A stretch of 64,000 nucleotides of DNA, from assembly GCF_018691265.1 (NCBI RefSeq), contig NW_024881327.1, positions 27,414,464-27,478,463 on the forward strand. Reading direction: 5' to 3'. The translations under genes and the position numbers were made by a program. Each line of letters opens with the position of its first letter. Position 1 is the first letter of the stretch. Source of the stretch: Tyto alba (Eukaryota > Chordata > Aves > Strigiformes > Tytonidae). The notes below the pieces were generated by a model. That model ran no database searches. It was given only the letters and a program-made list of their open reading frames with translations, and was not told the DNA's origin. This document shows, one piece after another, positions 47,901-62,900 of the stretch.

Positions 47901-50900
47901 TGAAGAACTGGCCTTGTGGAATTTCTTACCTTCTCAGGATCAATGCAAGATGCCCAAACGATTCTTGTTATCAATATACGTATTGTGTGTGCTATATAGA
48001 TTAAAATATATATTCTTAAATTTTCTCATTATTTTACTTTGAAATGCAACAGTATCAAATCCTGTCTATTTTTATTTCAAATCCCAGTTAGAGGGAGGAT
48101 GAGCACTTCTGCAAAAGGGCCTCAGTTCTCACTGTTAAGTAAGACACTTGTTCCCCAGTAGGAAAAAAGGAAGAAATAAGTGTTAGTAAAAATCAAACAC
48201 CAAGCCTTCCTCAAATACAACTAGACTAAAAATTATTTCCTTTTCACTTTATTTTTCCCACAGTTACTACTTGCCACACAATCTTTTATGACAGATACAA
48301 ATTGAATTTCTATAGTAACATATAAGCAGAAGAAAAAAAAGAAAAATGAAAGGTCTTAGAAAAATCCTCCAGTCCTTTAGAGAAGTCTCAGATTTCATGT
48401 CTCTGCTCTGATGATAGACATTTCATACATTAGCTTTACCAGTTACAGTCAATAATTTCTCTCTTAAGAAACCCAAAATTGATAAAAATCAAGATGTGAT
48501 AAACAGCTAGTTGGTTATAAACATCCACAAGAGGATCTAATGATCAAGTAGGATTAAACTTGCCACCCAAAACTCTTCATCACACGACTCAATTACTGGG
48601 TGGTGGGGAGAAGGAGGCTTTTTCTCTGATAAAAATGTTGGCAGATTATTTTTCTTCAATCATGTGCGATGTACTTTAATGAGACAATTCTTTGTACATT
48701 TATGCAATACAATGGCTGAAGAAATATATTACACAGAGCAGCACAAAACCTAATTCAGTAGAATTTACATGACAATAATTTTTACATTGCTAACATGCTG
48801 TAACTCACAGCTGTTTGAAATGTCTAAAACATGTGAAGCATGTCAACTCTCTAGCCTACCACAAAGAGATATTAAGCAGTCTGTTCAATTAAAATAATAA
48901 ATCATCATTTAGGGACTGTATATAACAAAACAGATGTTACGTGCATATAAAGGATTTAATACTTTATCTTCAAGGAAGCAAACCATCAGTTTTCCAGTAT
49001 TTTCATCTTCCAAGAAATCATGCTGTCTTTGGTCAGTTGGGACAGCTGAGAACATTGCATTTTTCTGTATTGCCCTGTGATATAGCCTGACTGAATCCTT
49101 CAGCAGAGGAAAAAAAAAAAAATAAAGAAAGAAAAGTGTAATTTTCCACTCACCTTACTCTGTGATTTGAGAGTGAAGATTCTGTCGTCCGGTTCCAGCA
49201 GTTTACAAGCATAGGCAATATTGATAGCTGTCTCTCTCTTGTCACCTGTCAGCATCCATATTTTTATTCCTGCTTTCCGTAATGCCTGTATTGTGTCTGG
49301 AACACCTTCCTGCAGGCGATCTTCAATGCCAGTGGCACCTTAATTTAGACAAGTAGAAGGATTAGTGCTGCTGTACGTCCAAAACCAAAATGCTGCAAGA
49401 GTGACAGGACAAGATGCTCCTCTGTGTGTGTCCACATCCCAAAACAGATACTCTACTGGGACATGCCTGGGAATTCCTTCCTTCCACGTCTTTCTGTCCC
49501 AGAGCCCATCACATGCAAGACTATTGACACATACCCTCGTGACAACCTCAGGGGCCTCCAACTCTCCACAAGACCCTTTTAAGCCAACTTTTCTCATTCT
49601 CACAGTTGTTTCATCCCATAGTGGCTGTAGGACACTGAACCCCAGGCTTCTCATGACAAATATACTCCATTATTCCTACTCCCTCCTACCTCAGACTACC
49701 CCAAACCTTTCATGTATCACCTCAATCCTTCCTATCTCAAGGTCCACTTCTCTTCCTTATTCTCAACTCTGCTCCAGGCTGAATTCTCTGTACCTCGCTC
49801 CAAGCCCTCACCTTTTCACACTAAAATCCGTTCTTCTTATATCATATTTTTGCACACTGCAACCTGCCATTCATCATCAGGTTCCTCAACCACTGATTGC
49901 CACAGTACCTCCTGTTCCAGGTCCTTTCAATTTATAGCCCTAAACTCTGTGTTTTGCCCTTCCTCCTGCCTGCACTGCCAACCTTGACATACTCCCCCAC
50001 AGGGAGGAGACACCTGCTTTAACATACATCTCTCAGTGGTTATAGAAAGACTTTCAACAAGAAAATACAAAGACTTTAACAGATATATAGAAAGACTTTC
50101 AACAAGAAAATACAAAGACTTTAACAGAGATACCCTCTATTGTGGTGTGCACAGCAGGCAGACCTGCATCCCTAAAACTTGCTTACAAAATCTTCTGTTC
50201 TAGTAACAATGAGGTAACACATCAGCATAAAGCAGAACCACCTCTGAAAAGCTGCAGTGTTAGCTGATTTAGTATGGTACAGGACATTTTCATGGCTTTT
50301 TCACAATACAAATGGTACTAAATCATAAACCATGGGACGTGGTTTGGCTTGTGAGATTCTCAGGCTAAGAGAGTTTCTCAGAAAGAAACTTCAGCCAGTT
50401 GCAGCTAGGTTTGTTCTGAAAGACAAACAAAACAATTCAAAGCAAAGTTTTCCCTCCTAGTATGTTTCTAGTGCAGGACTCTAGCCAGCAATTTGTATAT
50501 GAAGCACTGACTGTCATATGGGGATGGATAAGAGCCAAAAGGTCAGGCAACTTTCTGATGCTACAGCAATTTCTTCAGAAAGTAGCTGCCAACAGGGCAC
50601 AGAGCTCATGGCCCCTGATAATTGGGAAGATGAAAACCTCCAGGTCCTTGCTCTGCACTCTGCCTGCGTTTTGATGCAGGTCAACAGAGGAGGCAGAAGG
50701 AAGATGCTGGGATCTATTTAATACAAGCTTCTTTGAGAGACACTGCCAGGCATCGTGGGAAGAGAGAAAAATGTTGTTTCAACGTGGGAAGTCTATACAC
50801 TTTACACTCCCCTTCTGAAGGGATCCAATTGCTTTCTAACACAACAGAAGCCAGTTTCCATATGTATACTGCTGAGATCCAGATCTGTGCTTGGTTAAGT

Positions 50901-53900
50901 ACCGCACATTATGACTATGTTTTCCAGGAATAGATTTCCACTCAAACAAAGGTCTGAGGCTTTATATATAGCCATAGGGATTTCATACCTGCCTACACAG
51001 TGGACTATACACCACTGCTGTCCTCCATGATCCTGGCAATACTGAGATGAATTGAATTTCTGCTTGTTGTTCTTTGAGGACAGTCTTTATTTCTCACTCC
51101 TAAGAGGACAGTCACGAGTTACAGCTGCAGCTACCTCAGGTAATGTTTATGAAGAAAGCAAAGGAAGGCTCCAAGAAGCAGAATGAGAAGTGCTGTAAGT
51201 AGTTCTACTCTTCAGATCACAATGTACGTATGCCCCAGGCAGAGGTAACTAATCTAGCAGAGGTACTGAAAGCAAAAACCTTGGCAGTATGAAGCCATTT
51301 ACCCTTCTTGTTCTCACTCCCATTCAACGTTAGGACCAACCCATATTGCTTAGTCCCACTAGAGACACAAGACAAAAAAAATGCCTTGGCCTGCAGCACA
51401 GCAGGTCTCCACAGCAACTAGACCTCCCTCCTGATTCCAGTGCAAAAGGGTGCCTGTACAGCACATCATCCCTTAAAACTACAGCAGCCAGCAGCACTGC
51501 TCTGGCTTCTCTCCGGAAACCGAAGCCAGTAATCCCAGAATTCCTTTTAATGTCAAGGTTTACAGCATTTGCCTTGAGCAGATGTGACACAAAATGACGA
51601 ATGCAAGACCTTTCCACACAACAGGATCTGTCTCTTTTCAGCTTCTAGCATGAGCTGCCTTTACCACCACAGTCAGACCTTTGCACTCTGTTTTTCACAT
51701 ATTATTTCCTGGGCAGGCTGCTAGAGCTATTATCCCAGACTGCCTGCAGTTTACCTTTTACACATCTAGACCAAAAGTTTTTCATTTTGTTTTGGACTCC
51801 CCATTTCTGCACTGCTGAAAGACCAACAGAGGAGTGGCTCCTGCAGAAGCACGCCTGACTTCTTATCTCCTTATTACAGGAGGGCACAGCACAAGCACAC
51901 CTGATGTGCCACAAATGATGGCACATGATTCAGTGATGAAAAACATGCCCAGAAGGGGATCCCTGTGAATGTTTGCCCAGGCAAGTCTGTGATTTGTTAT
52001 TAACATTTCACGTGCTTATTATGATGACACCTAAAAATGCTGGTGAGCACAAAAAAGAAAGCCAATTAAAAAAAAAAAAAAATAAAAAATCGGTAAACCT
52101 TTACCCTTTACAAACAACAGAAGAGCACTAGCTGTCTTCAGTGTGTTTGACAACTAGTACAAACTTACCAGCAAGATTTATGAAAATCCAGAAGTGACAA
52201 TAAATTCTAGGTCTGTAGAAAGCTACATGTTACATAAATTGAGGCAAGCACAGCTCTCTTGCAGGTAAATTCCAGTTCTGAACATGACAAGCAGTTTCCT
52301 GGGAGTTAAGCATTTTCTACCTACCGAGCAAAGTTAGTTCTGTCTCAAGCCTGGTGGCAGATTCAAGCAGCAGCGCCTCCCTATTGTCAATACTGGTTTC
52401 GGCTAAAAAATGTTGATTTAACCACTCAGCATATTCTGCATCACTCATCACCTACAGAGGGAGAGAAAACATACGGCATATATCTGTACTGTGTTTTCAA
52501 AGGCACCTCACAAGTGTCCTCACAATTACTTCTGCTGTCCAGATACTGACCCCAGAAGCACAGCCCCAGGCAGTGCATTACTTACGTGTCCCAAAATGTC
52601 CATGGTTTTAGTACAATGTCCTTAGTGTTAGATTACTTTGCCAGGCTTCACGAGCCAGGTTACTCACCCGCACCCTGCAGGTTCCTGGAGATGCCTGACA
52701 GATTTCCATTTAGATGGAAGGTGAGCAGGCCAGTGAGCATAGTATACTCTCCCTACTGCTCTTTAATTGCAGCACTGTCACAGCCACAGAATCACTGCAT
52801 GACTGCGTACAGCTTGATAACTGTACAGCTACACCGCCTGTACTTTCACTTTGCATAAAGCTTTGTAAAGACATTTCTTGCCTGTTCCAACCCCTAGGGA
52901 AGTTTACTTCTGAGCAGGTTTGAATTTAAAATGGAATCTCAAAACATCACTTTTGCATCCACAGTTTGTAACACTGCAAAGTATTCGTGAAACCCAATAA
53001 AACAGGTCTGACTTCATTTGTTTCCTGTGTCTGGAATTCCAACCAGGCTAAGTTTCACACAAGGAGACTTGCTCAGGACTCCTGAATTAAAATCAGACTA
53101 TTTGACAACCCCTGCATTAGAATTAGGCTATTGAGCTGCTTGGCATCCTGAACTGACAACAACTATGGCAATCTAATGGAATTCAAATTGATTTGGGTCA
53201 ACTTACAAATTCCTCCTGAAAGAACATGAGGATAAACAAAATGTGGCAATGGAAGCATCTGTTTAGAAGCGGTGATGCCTGCTCCATTGGTGATACCACA
53301 AACTGTAAACACTCTTAAAAATATGTATTAAAAAGACTACCTTCTTAGCAATACAGAGAGTGCGCAGTCCTCTTCTGGCATAGTCATCCAAATGCTTCTG
53401 AGTTCTCTCTTTAATCTTCTTTTGTTCCATTTCTGAATTACTAGTACCCACTATCACACAAAAAGCAAAGAAAGCAAATTAAATATGGATTCTTAGACTA
53501 AATTTAGCGGAAAATTTTGAAGGGCTAAATAAATTTTAAAAATACCAAAACATTAACAGGTTTTAACTGTGAATATACCTTCACGTTTGCACAGTGTACT
53601 GTGGCTGTGTCTATAGTGAACACGCAGTGTGCCAGTCTGCACAAGCAGTGAGGGGGAACTCATCTGGTACTGATACATCTTTGGATGCCACTAGTGTATC
53701 AAAATGTTTCTCTAAAATAATTTTCTGAAATGAACTGGGCCACAGACACCCAAGCAGCTCTACTACCACTGGTCTAGTGGGAGGGAGCTAGAAGGGCAGT
53801 CACTGAAAAGGTTTTTTAAAAATAACTGTTAAGGGGTGGACTATTTAGACAGGCATTCAACTCACCTAACTTCGGACACGTAGAAATTAGGTTCCAAGTT

Positions 53901-56900
53901 TAGTTTCAGAATCAAAGTAAGGAGAGGCACCAGACATGAAATTACCCCCCTAGTAAGAGGACAAATTTTGGAGGTACTGTTTCTGTCCCATGGCCTACGG
54001 AGGCTTTTTATCTAGACTTCAGATGGCTAATGTTGGGCGAGTTAAAATCCACCCTTGGAAATATCACTCTTTCTCACTGAGATCAGCCAGCCATGGAACA
54101 TACAAACCAAACTCCTTTTTGCAGAAATCAAGCCTTTAAAAATAATTCCTTTATATTACTTTCCAAACCAATAAAAGAAAATCCCTGGAACATCTTCTGA
54201 ACTTAAATATGTTTAGGTATTTATTTCTAACATACACAGATACTACTTTCTCTTTATTGCCTTCAGTTAAAAATCAATGACTGTTCACTACAGTGTATGA
54301 ATAAATCAGTTAGTGCTTCAACAACATGGTGCATCCCTCCTGTGGCAGATTCAAAAAACATTTATCCCTGAACAAGGCCCAGTAGGAGGCACCACACAGC
54401 TTTACAGATACTATTATTACACCTAGAAAAACAGAAATAGTCAGTAGTGAAGTGAAAAATACTGAAAAAGCACTGATAGGTGACATCTGCTACCAATACC
54501 TCTCTCCAACAGCTCAGAAACTCTAACATAGGTAAAGTCTAGAAAGAATCTCATTCTACCAAACACCTCTCACTGTGTAGCAGAAACCAACTGTTCAAGC
54601 TGATGACCTTACTTTATAACTGGAAATACTTCAGTTGCCTCCAAAGAGTCTGCTTAGACACCACTAAATGCTTTGAAAACCAGCTGCTTCTCTCTTTTCA
54701 GTTTCTGCACTAGCACACAGCACAGTCATCTCTAAGTGACAAGCAGTACGATCTTTCTGGGTTCCCTATAAGGAACTATTCACAGATAATAGTTCTGCTT
54801 GGTTACTTGTCTCTTCTTATGCATCAGGACATCTGCTCAACTGCACTGAAGAATGACAAAGGTGAGCAAAGAATTAGAAGTTCTGTACATACCTTCAGAT
54901 GCAGTTCTCAACAAATCCATCATGACTGAGTCCGCACCTTTTGTGTACACCACCACACTGTTGGAGACTGGATGCCGAACCACCACTGACATCCTTTTCC
55001 GCACTGAATCAAAAGGCAGGATATGCAAAAGCTGAAACGTTAAAGATCCCAGACCTGCAAAGTCCACAGTTACTTGATCTGGAGTCCTAGACTGTAAAAT
55101 ACATTTATAAGCTCTAGCAGCATGAACCAAGGCAGCTTCATCTGGACTCTCAGCTTCGTAACATAGTTTGGTTAAGGGAGACTCTTCAGTAGAGGACGCA
55201 GCACTGCTGTGTTCACAGCCAGCAGCTACATTCACCATATCTAGTTCTTGAGGCATTTGGCAATTTTCTGGGCAGTCAGTATTGAGAGGCTCAGCAGCCC
55301 CTTCAGCAGCTGCATCCGAAGCAGATGAAGCCAGTTTCATTCTGAAAATAGACAGTTTGCTCACAAAACTATTGGGGCTTTCAGGTGATGACTCTTTTAC
55401 ACTTGGAAGTGGGGAGGAACTTAGTCTCCAAACTGACAATCTCTGGAACATCTGTCTGATTTCCTCGAGCGATTTAATAGGCATCCTACCCAGTGATGAG
55501 CGTCTCATCTGGAACAGAACAGTTAGAGAAAGCATTTATGTTAAATTCTTTGTATTTTATTATATTAAAGAAGGATAGCTTACAAACTATGTGTATTTCT
55601 TAATAAATGCAGTATTTCAAAATTTACCATGAGTTTGATTGCTTGTATTAAAGATTGTCAACTCAATTAAACATAACCATAAGTACACTAAACAGCTTTC
55701 TGTAAGAGCTCCATTAGTCAAACCAAAAGAATTGTAGAAATACTTCAGATCTGAAAACTGTACGCATTCCAAGTTTGATTCATGACTCCATGTAATACTT
55801 CTCTTTAGTACTGTTTCAGTAATGAAACAGTATGACATTATAACTTTTAAAAGTTGTGGCAAATGGAACTAGACACTTTAATTCTTATTCTGAATTAGCA
55901 AGATACTTAAGAATAAACCAACTCCATACCCCTCACAGTAAGTAGCTACAAGTACTGTTAAAAATATAGTACCTCATCTCAATACTTTTTTAACGTCCGA
56001 ATTTAAAACAAAAGACAGTTCCCCTCTCATGATTGTTACAGAATAATTGGCTTACTGTTATTCAGAACAGTTAGGCAGCTAATAGCTTACAAACAAGTAA
56101 CAAGGCATGCAAGGCTGACATTCATTTCTCATTACTGGTGAAGAGTTGAGAATGAGTTATCACCAGGAAGCATGTTCTCCTTTGCCACTGAAAAGCATAA
56201 AGTAAGGACAGACTCTGGTTTCAGTTCTACCACAACTGCATGCAAGCTGTAGTGTGTCTCCATTCAGCATCAAGGAAACAGAGACTAGGAACATCCTTTC
56301 ATCGCCACTCCCCAGGGCAACACTGAAACGTCCTGTGGCCTCAGGCTCTTTCATGTCATTCCCTAACTGTGAACTCAGAAACATCACGCCACATTGCCCC
56401 TCCCAGACTACCTCCTAGTGACCTGGAGATCTTCTCCCCTGCTAGCAAGTCATCTGGAAATATTATTCTCAAAAACTGGAGAATCTTGCCTGTATATTTT
56501 TCTACATCACCGTTAAGGAATGGCTGATTTGTAACTACGAACACAGCTGCCCCATCCCCACAGGGACCTGGAGGCTGCCTACTGTGCTTTCTGTGAATGC
56601 CTGGAAGCACACTAAAATACCAGGCTTATTTATAGGACATAGGAGGTACTTTATACTCCACAGGATACCTTTGTGAATGTCTCCAGCCATGCTTGTAGGT
56701 TCACTGCCCAGATGGACACCAAAATCTAGTCCTGCACGTCACATTTTTTTCAAAAGACAAAGTCAATAAATGGAAATCACCAGGGGATGGGGGGAAGGAA
56801 ACCAAACCTGAACTTGGGAATTATCCTGCAACACAGTCAAAATTGGTAAAAAAAGGGGTTATGAAAATCCCACCTTGAAAAATATAGTAGTATCTTTAAA

Positions 56901-59900
56901 TATATGTTAGGTGGTACGCTCTGAAAACAACATGTGCTCTCAGGAAGACTTAAACACACTCCAGACAATTAAACCATGACAGTCTAGCAAATGCACCATA
57001 CATTCAAGGTGAGACTACTTTATGTTGAACTGCAAAGCATTTTTTCTTCAGATTATTACACACATGAAACTTGATCTTCCATACTTTTGCTGAAACTCTA
57101 TTTGAATAGTCAGGGAACAGGCAAGGACATTCACAGTTCCAATGTTCTGGGAGTCTTCTGAGATTACTCTTATCTTTCAAGCAACAATAACCTACTTGTA
57201 AAGGTAACCTGAGTGTTAGGGTACTCTTAAAGGAAGACATGAGCATATCTGGAAAAAAGATAACTAGAATACAGAAAAAATCACAATTGCAATTTAATCT
57301 CAAAATCTGTCTTGTCAAAGTTATGAATAGTCTATACACAGAAGCAAAAATACTGGAGCCAAGTTTTTTCTGCATTGGTAAAACATCACCAGCATTATAT
57401 TACACATTAACGCAATGCACTCCATGCGTTTACAGTAATTCCCTTCTTTCTAACAGGATAAACCAATAGAGGAGGAAAGGATCACTTTTTAAATGTCAGT
57501 TAATTGTTTTTTCCTTCTGTAATCAAACAAAATGGAGCTCAATTTTTGATAAATATGGCCAAATAGCCAAAACTAAGGCCTTCTTACCTTCTGGCGTGGC
57601 TGATTGGGGACTGAAACTACAACAGTATTACAGATTGCCAGAGCAAGAAAGAAGTCAGTGATGTACATTGTCTCCAAAGATAACTTGCTGATGGCTTCTT
57701 CTGCTTGTTGATAGGAATGAGAAGAAATTTGGCTGAACTTCTCCAGCAGTTGTGTGTCTGGTACAACATCCGTTTCCTATTGATAAAAGGAACAAAACTA
57801 TCCGTTAGTATATAAGCTTAATCTCAGTCTCTGGAGGTCAAATCAGCTACAGATGAATGAAGTGTAGAAGCTCATACAAATTCCTTCCTGTCAGATGCTG
57901 AGTTGGTTACACTAGGAAAGAGAGGAACACTCTGATGTCTTCACTGCCTTGTACTAGCCCACTGAAAACATCAGACTTCATGCCCAGACAGGTAAACAGT
58001 AGAGCCTTAGTTCACAGACACTTCAACGGAGATTAAACATAACAAATTCTATTTAGACACCTTCAGGTACAGAAGCAGAGTTTTTACCTCTTATAACCAC
58101 CAACAAATATTGGTCATCCAGATATTTCCTACTAAAACCAAAAGAAAATGCTAGAAACCTCTTAAAACAAAAGAACAAACTGTTATTAAGATGAAGCTGG
58201 TCATTTAAGCTGGAGTGCTCATGGACTCACAGCAGCAAGAACCAAAGCATACACCTTTGTGATTCAACGAACATCTGCGATTTCAGCTTCAAATAAGATG
58301 CAGCCAAACAATCATATGAGATTCTGGTTTTTGTGGAAGAGAGAAAGGACTTCTTAAATGACAAACACTCTGATTAAATGGGGGTAAAAAGATATTTTTT
58401 CCAGTTAGTTCAGAAATTCAGCATCAAAAACAACACCTTTTACTTACAATGGGGCTGCTGAAAGCAACACGTCCTGAGTGGGGAACATCACCTGCTCCAT
58501 CTTCCCTTCCTAGTGCAGGGTAACTACCAGACAACTGTTTCAAAGACTTTCTGTTCAACGGTTCATTCACACCTCTGCAGTTGTGCCCCTGACATTTTGA
58601 CATATGGGTTGAAGAGCCACACTGACGATCAGCTGAATCCTCATCCTCTGAATCCATCTCTTGATAGGATTCCAACCTCTTTGCTATGGAAAGGGAAACA
58701 AAATTACTGTTCCATGAGCAAAAATAAACTTCTCTAAAACACTGTCTGGAGGTTCAGGAAACAAAACTTTAAAGTAAGGAATTTAGTACAGAGTTAAGAA
58801 AAAAACACCATTTATGAAAAATAAAACCCGTAACAAGTCATCACACTGACTTCCTGTTTGGAACACTGAGCCTCAAGAGCAACAGTCAACTGCAGTGAAT
58901 TCAGAAGAGGGAGCAAGAATGATCAGAGATCTAGACAACATGAGCTGCGTGGAAACAGTAAAATAAGCTGGAGTTACACAGCCTCCAGAAGGGCACACTG
59001 ACAAGGGCCAAATAATCATCTTGAAGTACACGAAGGGCAATTGCATAGAGAAAGGGAACAGCCTGTTTTCTATGCACACTGTGGGTAACAGAAGACACAA
59101 TGGTCCTATATTGTGGCAAGACAGATTCAGGCTAGGTATCAGCAAAACTTTTTCAGAGAAGACGTGACATACTAGAACAGAATGTCTGAGAAAGCAGTGA
59201 ATTGGACATCACTCGAGGTCCTGAAGAAACAAAAAATCTTGATAAAGAATGATAGAAATAACTTTGCCTTAGGCCAGAGAAATGGGACCAGATCACCTCC
59301 TGATATGTTTTCTAGCCTAATTATTTGACAAGTAAAGCTTCTAGCAGGAACTCATTGAAACTGTGTTTCTTATCATTTCTGTACTGGACAACCCCTCACA
59401 CACACACACACGCATTTTCCAAGTATTTAACTGAAAAGCAGGTTTCAATAATAAAACTTTGTATTGACATGTCTAACAACTTTGAACTAAAGATATAAAT
59501 GCAGGTCTGTGCCCCACAAATGTAGTTAGGAAGATCAGTGGCGTAAAGAACCTCTGTAGCAAATGGAAACACACCCATGCTACCATGTGCTTGTTAAGAA
59601 CATACCCAAGTGTTTGCACTGGAGTTCTGGGGCAGTGTTTGACCACACACAAGAAGCTGCAATCTCAATCCAGACAGCACTGGATCACTGTACACTATTC
59701 AGCTTTCAAGTTTTTCCCTGTCACTGTGAAAATAGCATGCAGTGAGCATACACTAAATTTCAATGTCTGCATCCACAAACAGCACAGAAAAACTGTTCTG
59801 AAAGATGTGCATTGCCTATTTATTTCATCAAAGTGTGAATACAAACAATGGCATCCTAGGAAAAAAACAATATTAACATACAGACATCTCCTGCAACACC

Positions 59901-62900
59901 ACTAATTCCCTATTTTTATCTTATTTAAAGTGGCAGCTACTGTAGTGGAAAGAAGTGAAAAGCGGGATATTATTGATCTATGTGAACAGGAAACCTATCC
60001 ACAGTTCAGAGTCACCAGCTCTGATGCTCAAAATGAGATGAAAATAGGTTTATTATGTCACTCGTGAGTCCTTAAGCTCCTAGCCAAAGCAAAGAAGCTG
60101 AGCTATGCTCAGGGAATGAGCTACTGGATTTGCTAGCCTGTTAAGTTCTCCTTATTTCCTGTTGTCTTCTCATTCTGGAACATAAATGAAACCCACCTGT
60201 CCTTCATCCTGCCATTCCGATGAATCCAAGGAAAGCAGAGAGACTAGAGCTTACACCTTCATTAACACCCCTGATGTTAACATGAATTTAATAAGATAGT
60301 TCTTTTAAAAAAATAGATAGGTGGGAATGTAACAAACTGTGGCTCTCCACAACTACCAAATGTAATAACCCATATGTGGTATTGATACCTTTTACCAGAA
60401 AGCAGTAACAGTGGCTTAGGCCGTGTTTATAGAGGCAGGTTTGGAGAACGCATGCCCACTCCACTATGCTTCCAGGCTGTGGAGAAGCCTGCATGCTCTG
60501 TCTGAAGTAACATACGTGGCACCTCTAGTAACACCACACTGCTCTGCTGCCATGGTCCAAGCAGGACACGATACTTTAGACAGAACTCTGCATGGGGGGC
60601 ACCTATATAGAGGATTATACTGAATCACAGTCGTTGCCATTGTGGACTTCCCTCTCGTGCATCCCTTTACTCTGGGCAATACAGATATAAATACAAAAAT
60701 ATATGTACAGACTAAGTGGCTTGTATGCAAAAAACCATACTGTCATGCACTGCAACACTTACTAGATGTAGCAGGAGCCTTGCAAAAGGCACCTTTATGC
60801 AACTGAACAAATGTAAAACAGGACTAAAACACAGGATCTCCAATATTTTTCAAACTGATTTTCAGGACTTGCCTAATTTCTAGATTTGTTAGAAAAAAGC
60901 ACATGCTTACCCTCCAGGTAAAAGGCAGGGCACATCAGGAAATAATTAGGAACATAATTAATGCACTAATATTTTTGGAAGCTAACTCTAAGTGAACTAC
61001 TACTAGTAAGTGGTAGACACACTGTCCCTGGCACAGTGAGATCTGGATCAGCCACAGCTCCAGCATTCACATTACTCTTTGGTTTATCTCTTCTGAAATA
61101 CTTCACCTTCCTTTAGGAAATGCGCTGAAAAGATATGCTACTTTTTATTTGTTATTCATTCACCAAGTTCGAAACTTAAAAATGTTTCTTCTCACTTTGC
61201 TGTTGACATCCTTCCCAGTATAATTATGCAAATCCAAAGCAGCACCGGGACACCCGCATCAAAAGATTTTCAAAATATGTGAAGAAATTACTGTAAAAAC
61301 AGTTTGCAACCATCTGCTCCTGTGACACAATAGAAAGGCTGAACTCATTCACGGCTGTGGCCAGCAGGGTGTGCCGTTTGCTCGCAGTTGTGAGCCGTTC
61401 TATCCGGCAGCAAAATCTCCAAAACCACAAAGGGGAGTTTAATACACAGCTGAGCTTTACGTGTCCACCTGTCAGCACCTCACCTTTGATCTCATACAGA
61501 ATACTCGCACTGCACACCAACAAAATAGCATATGCCTGCAGCCACTAGTACTTACATGCAGTAATAGTAATAAAAACTTAATTGTTTTATCTAATTAATA
61601 AAATAGCTAATTGAATCAAAGACTTCATGTCACTCTGCCCAGTTTTCTCTTGTGTCTGGAGCTGTATCTTCTGGCTCTCCGAAGGCTTCAAGTAGGCTCT
61701 CATGAAATGTATATTGAAAGTTGCTACTCTATTAGACAATGAGGCAGCAACTATTTAGTAGCAGCACTTGTCAACTTTTTGGCTAAAAATAAACAGGCGT
61801 CTAAGTAAGAATACAACAACCATTACTTTTGGTGAAGATACTTATCGTTGCAGCCTTAACATACCCATCTACAAACATCTGCTTGACCTGTACCTTAACA
61901 TTACTGTTAAGGCTCTGACTTCAGCATGTATTTTATTTGGGTTATGGTATCCTCAAGGGCAACAGTATGTTGAATTGGAGCCTTAAGATACGCTACCTAA
62001 AGGTGGTACACTGCTACAGCAATCAGCAGGATGCCCGAGCCCTAAAATGCTAAGTAAGCATTGGCACTCTAGTTGGAAAAAGAAAAAAATAGAGGGAAGA
62101 TTAGATGGGCAATTTTCCAATGTCCTGGGTTCTGAATATTGCAAGGAGAGAAGCAAACCACATTGGGCATGACTTTCTCCAGAGCGAGTAAAGAAAATTT
62201 TGTTTGTCGTATCAAATATGTTGGAACTTAACTAGCTGCAAAGTATCAGCCTTTTAGTCTCTTAACACACTCTATATGAAAGGATACAAATAATGGGGAA
62301 AGGTGCATGCCTACTAGTAGGATCAGTCTGAATTCATACCTTCTGTGAGTGTGCATTGCCACACAAGTCCACTGGACCCCTATCAAAACTTTCAGCTTCT
62401 CTGAGAAGAGAAAAATGACCCATTGTGAACACAGGTTTATGTCTTACCATTTTCCTCATGGCAATACTCCTGTCCTGCAATGCTGCATCTCCGAAAAACC
62501 ATCTTATTTTCAGTGAGGGTTCCAGTCTTGTCAGAGAAGATATACTGAATCTGGCCAAGGTCTTCAGCAATATTCAGTGCTCGACACTGAATTGTTGAGT
62601 CTGTTTTCTCATGGTAAAAATCAATGTCATTCTGTATTAAATAAATTTGTCCCAATTTGACAATTTCAATTGAAACATAGAGAGAAACTGGGATCAAGAC
62701 CTACCAAAATAAAACATGGGGATTAAATAAAACCAAACTCCTTGGCCAGTTACAAACATGAAGTAGCTCTACTGAAGCCAAAGAGTTACCTCAAGGATAT
62801 AAATGAGATCAGAATATGACCCATGTTCAAAGCAGACCAAAGTTACCTGTAATAAAATGATCATCGTCCAGAACATATTGAACCCTGCTAATGTTGGAGG

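Noticed and set aside
49216..49224. TGDKRETA in place of TGDKQETA in ATP10D as a possible loss of function
   Set aside because: The fifth residue of this motif varies among P4-ATPases (for example Q, L or M), so R is probably tolerated.
49365..49937. 190-codon open frame on the plus strand in an ATP10D intron
   Set aside because: Antisense to the gene, no known motif, Ser/Pro/Leu composition typical of chance reading of CT-rich intron.
55809..55832. Hairpin with 10-bp arms TACTGTTTCA/TGAAACAGTA and loop GTAA
   Set aside because: Short arms; such hairpins arise by chance in AT-rich introns. Noted in the intron entry only.
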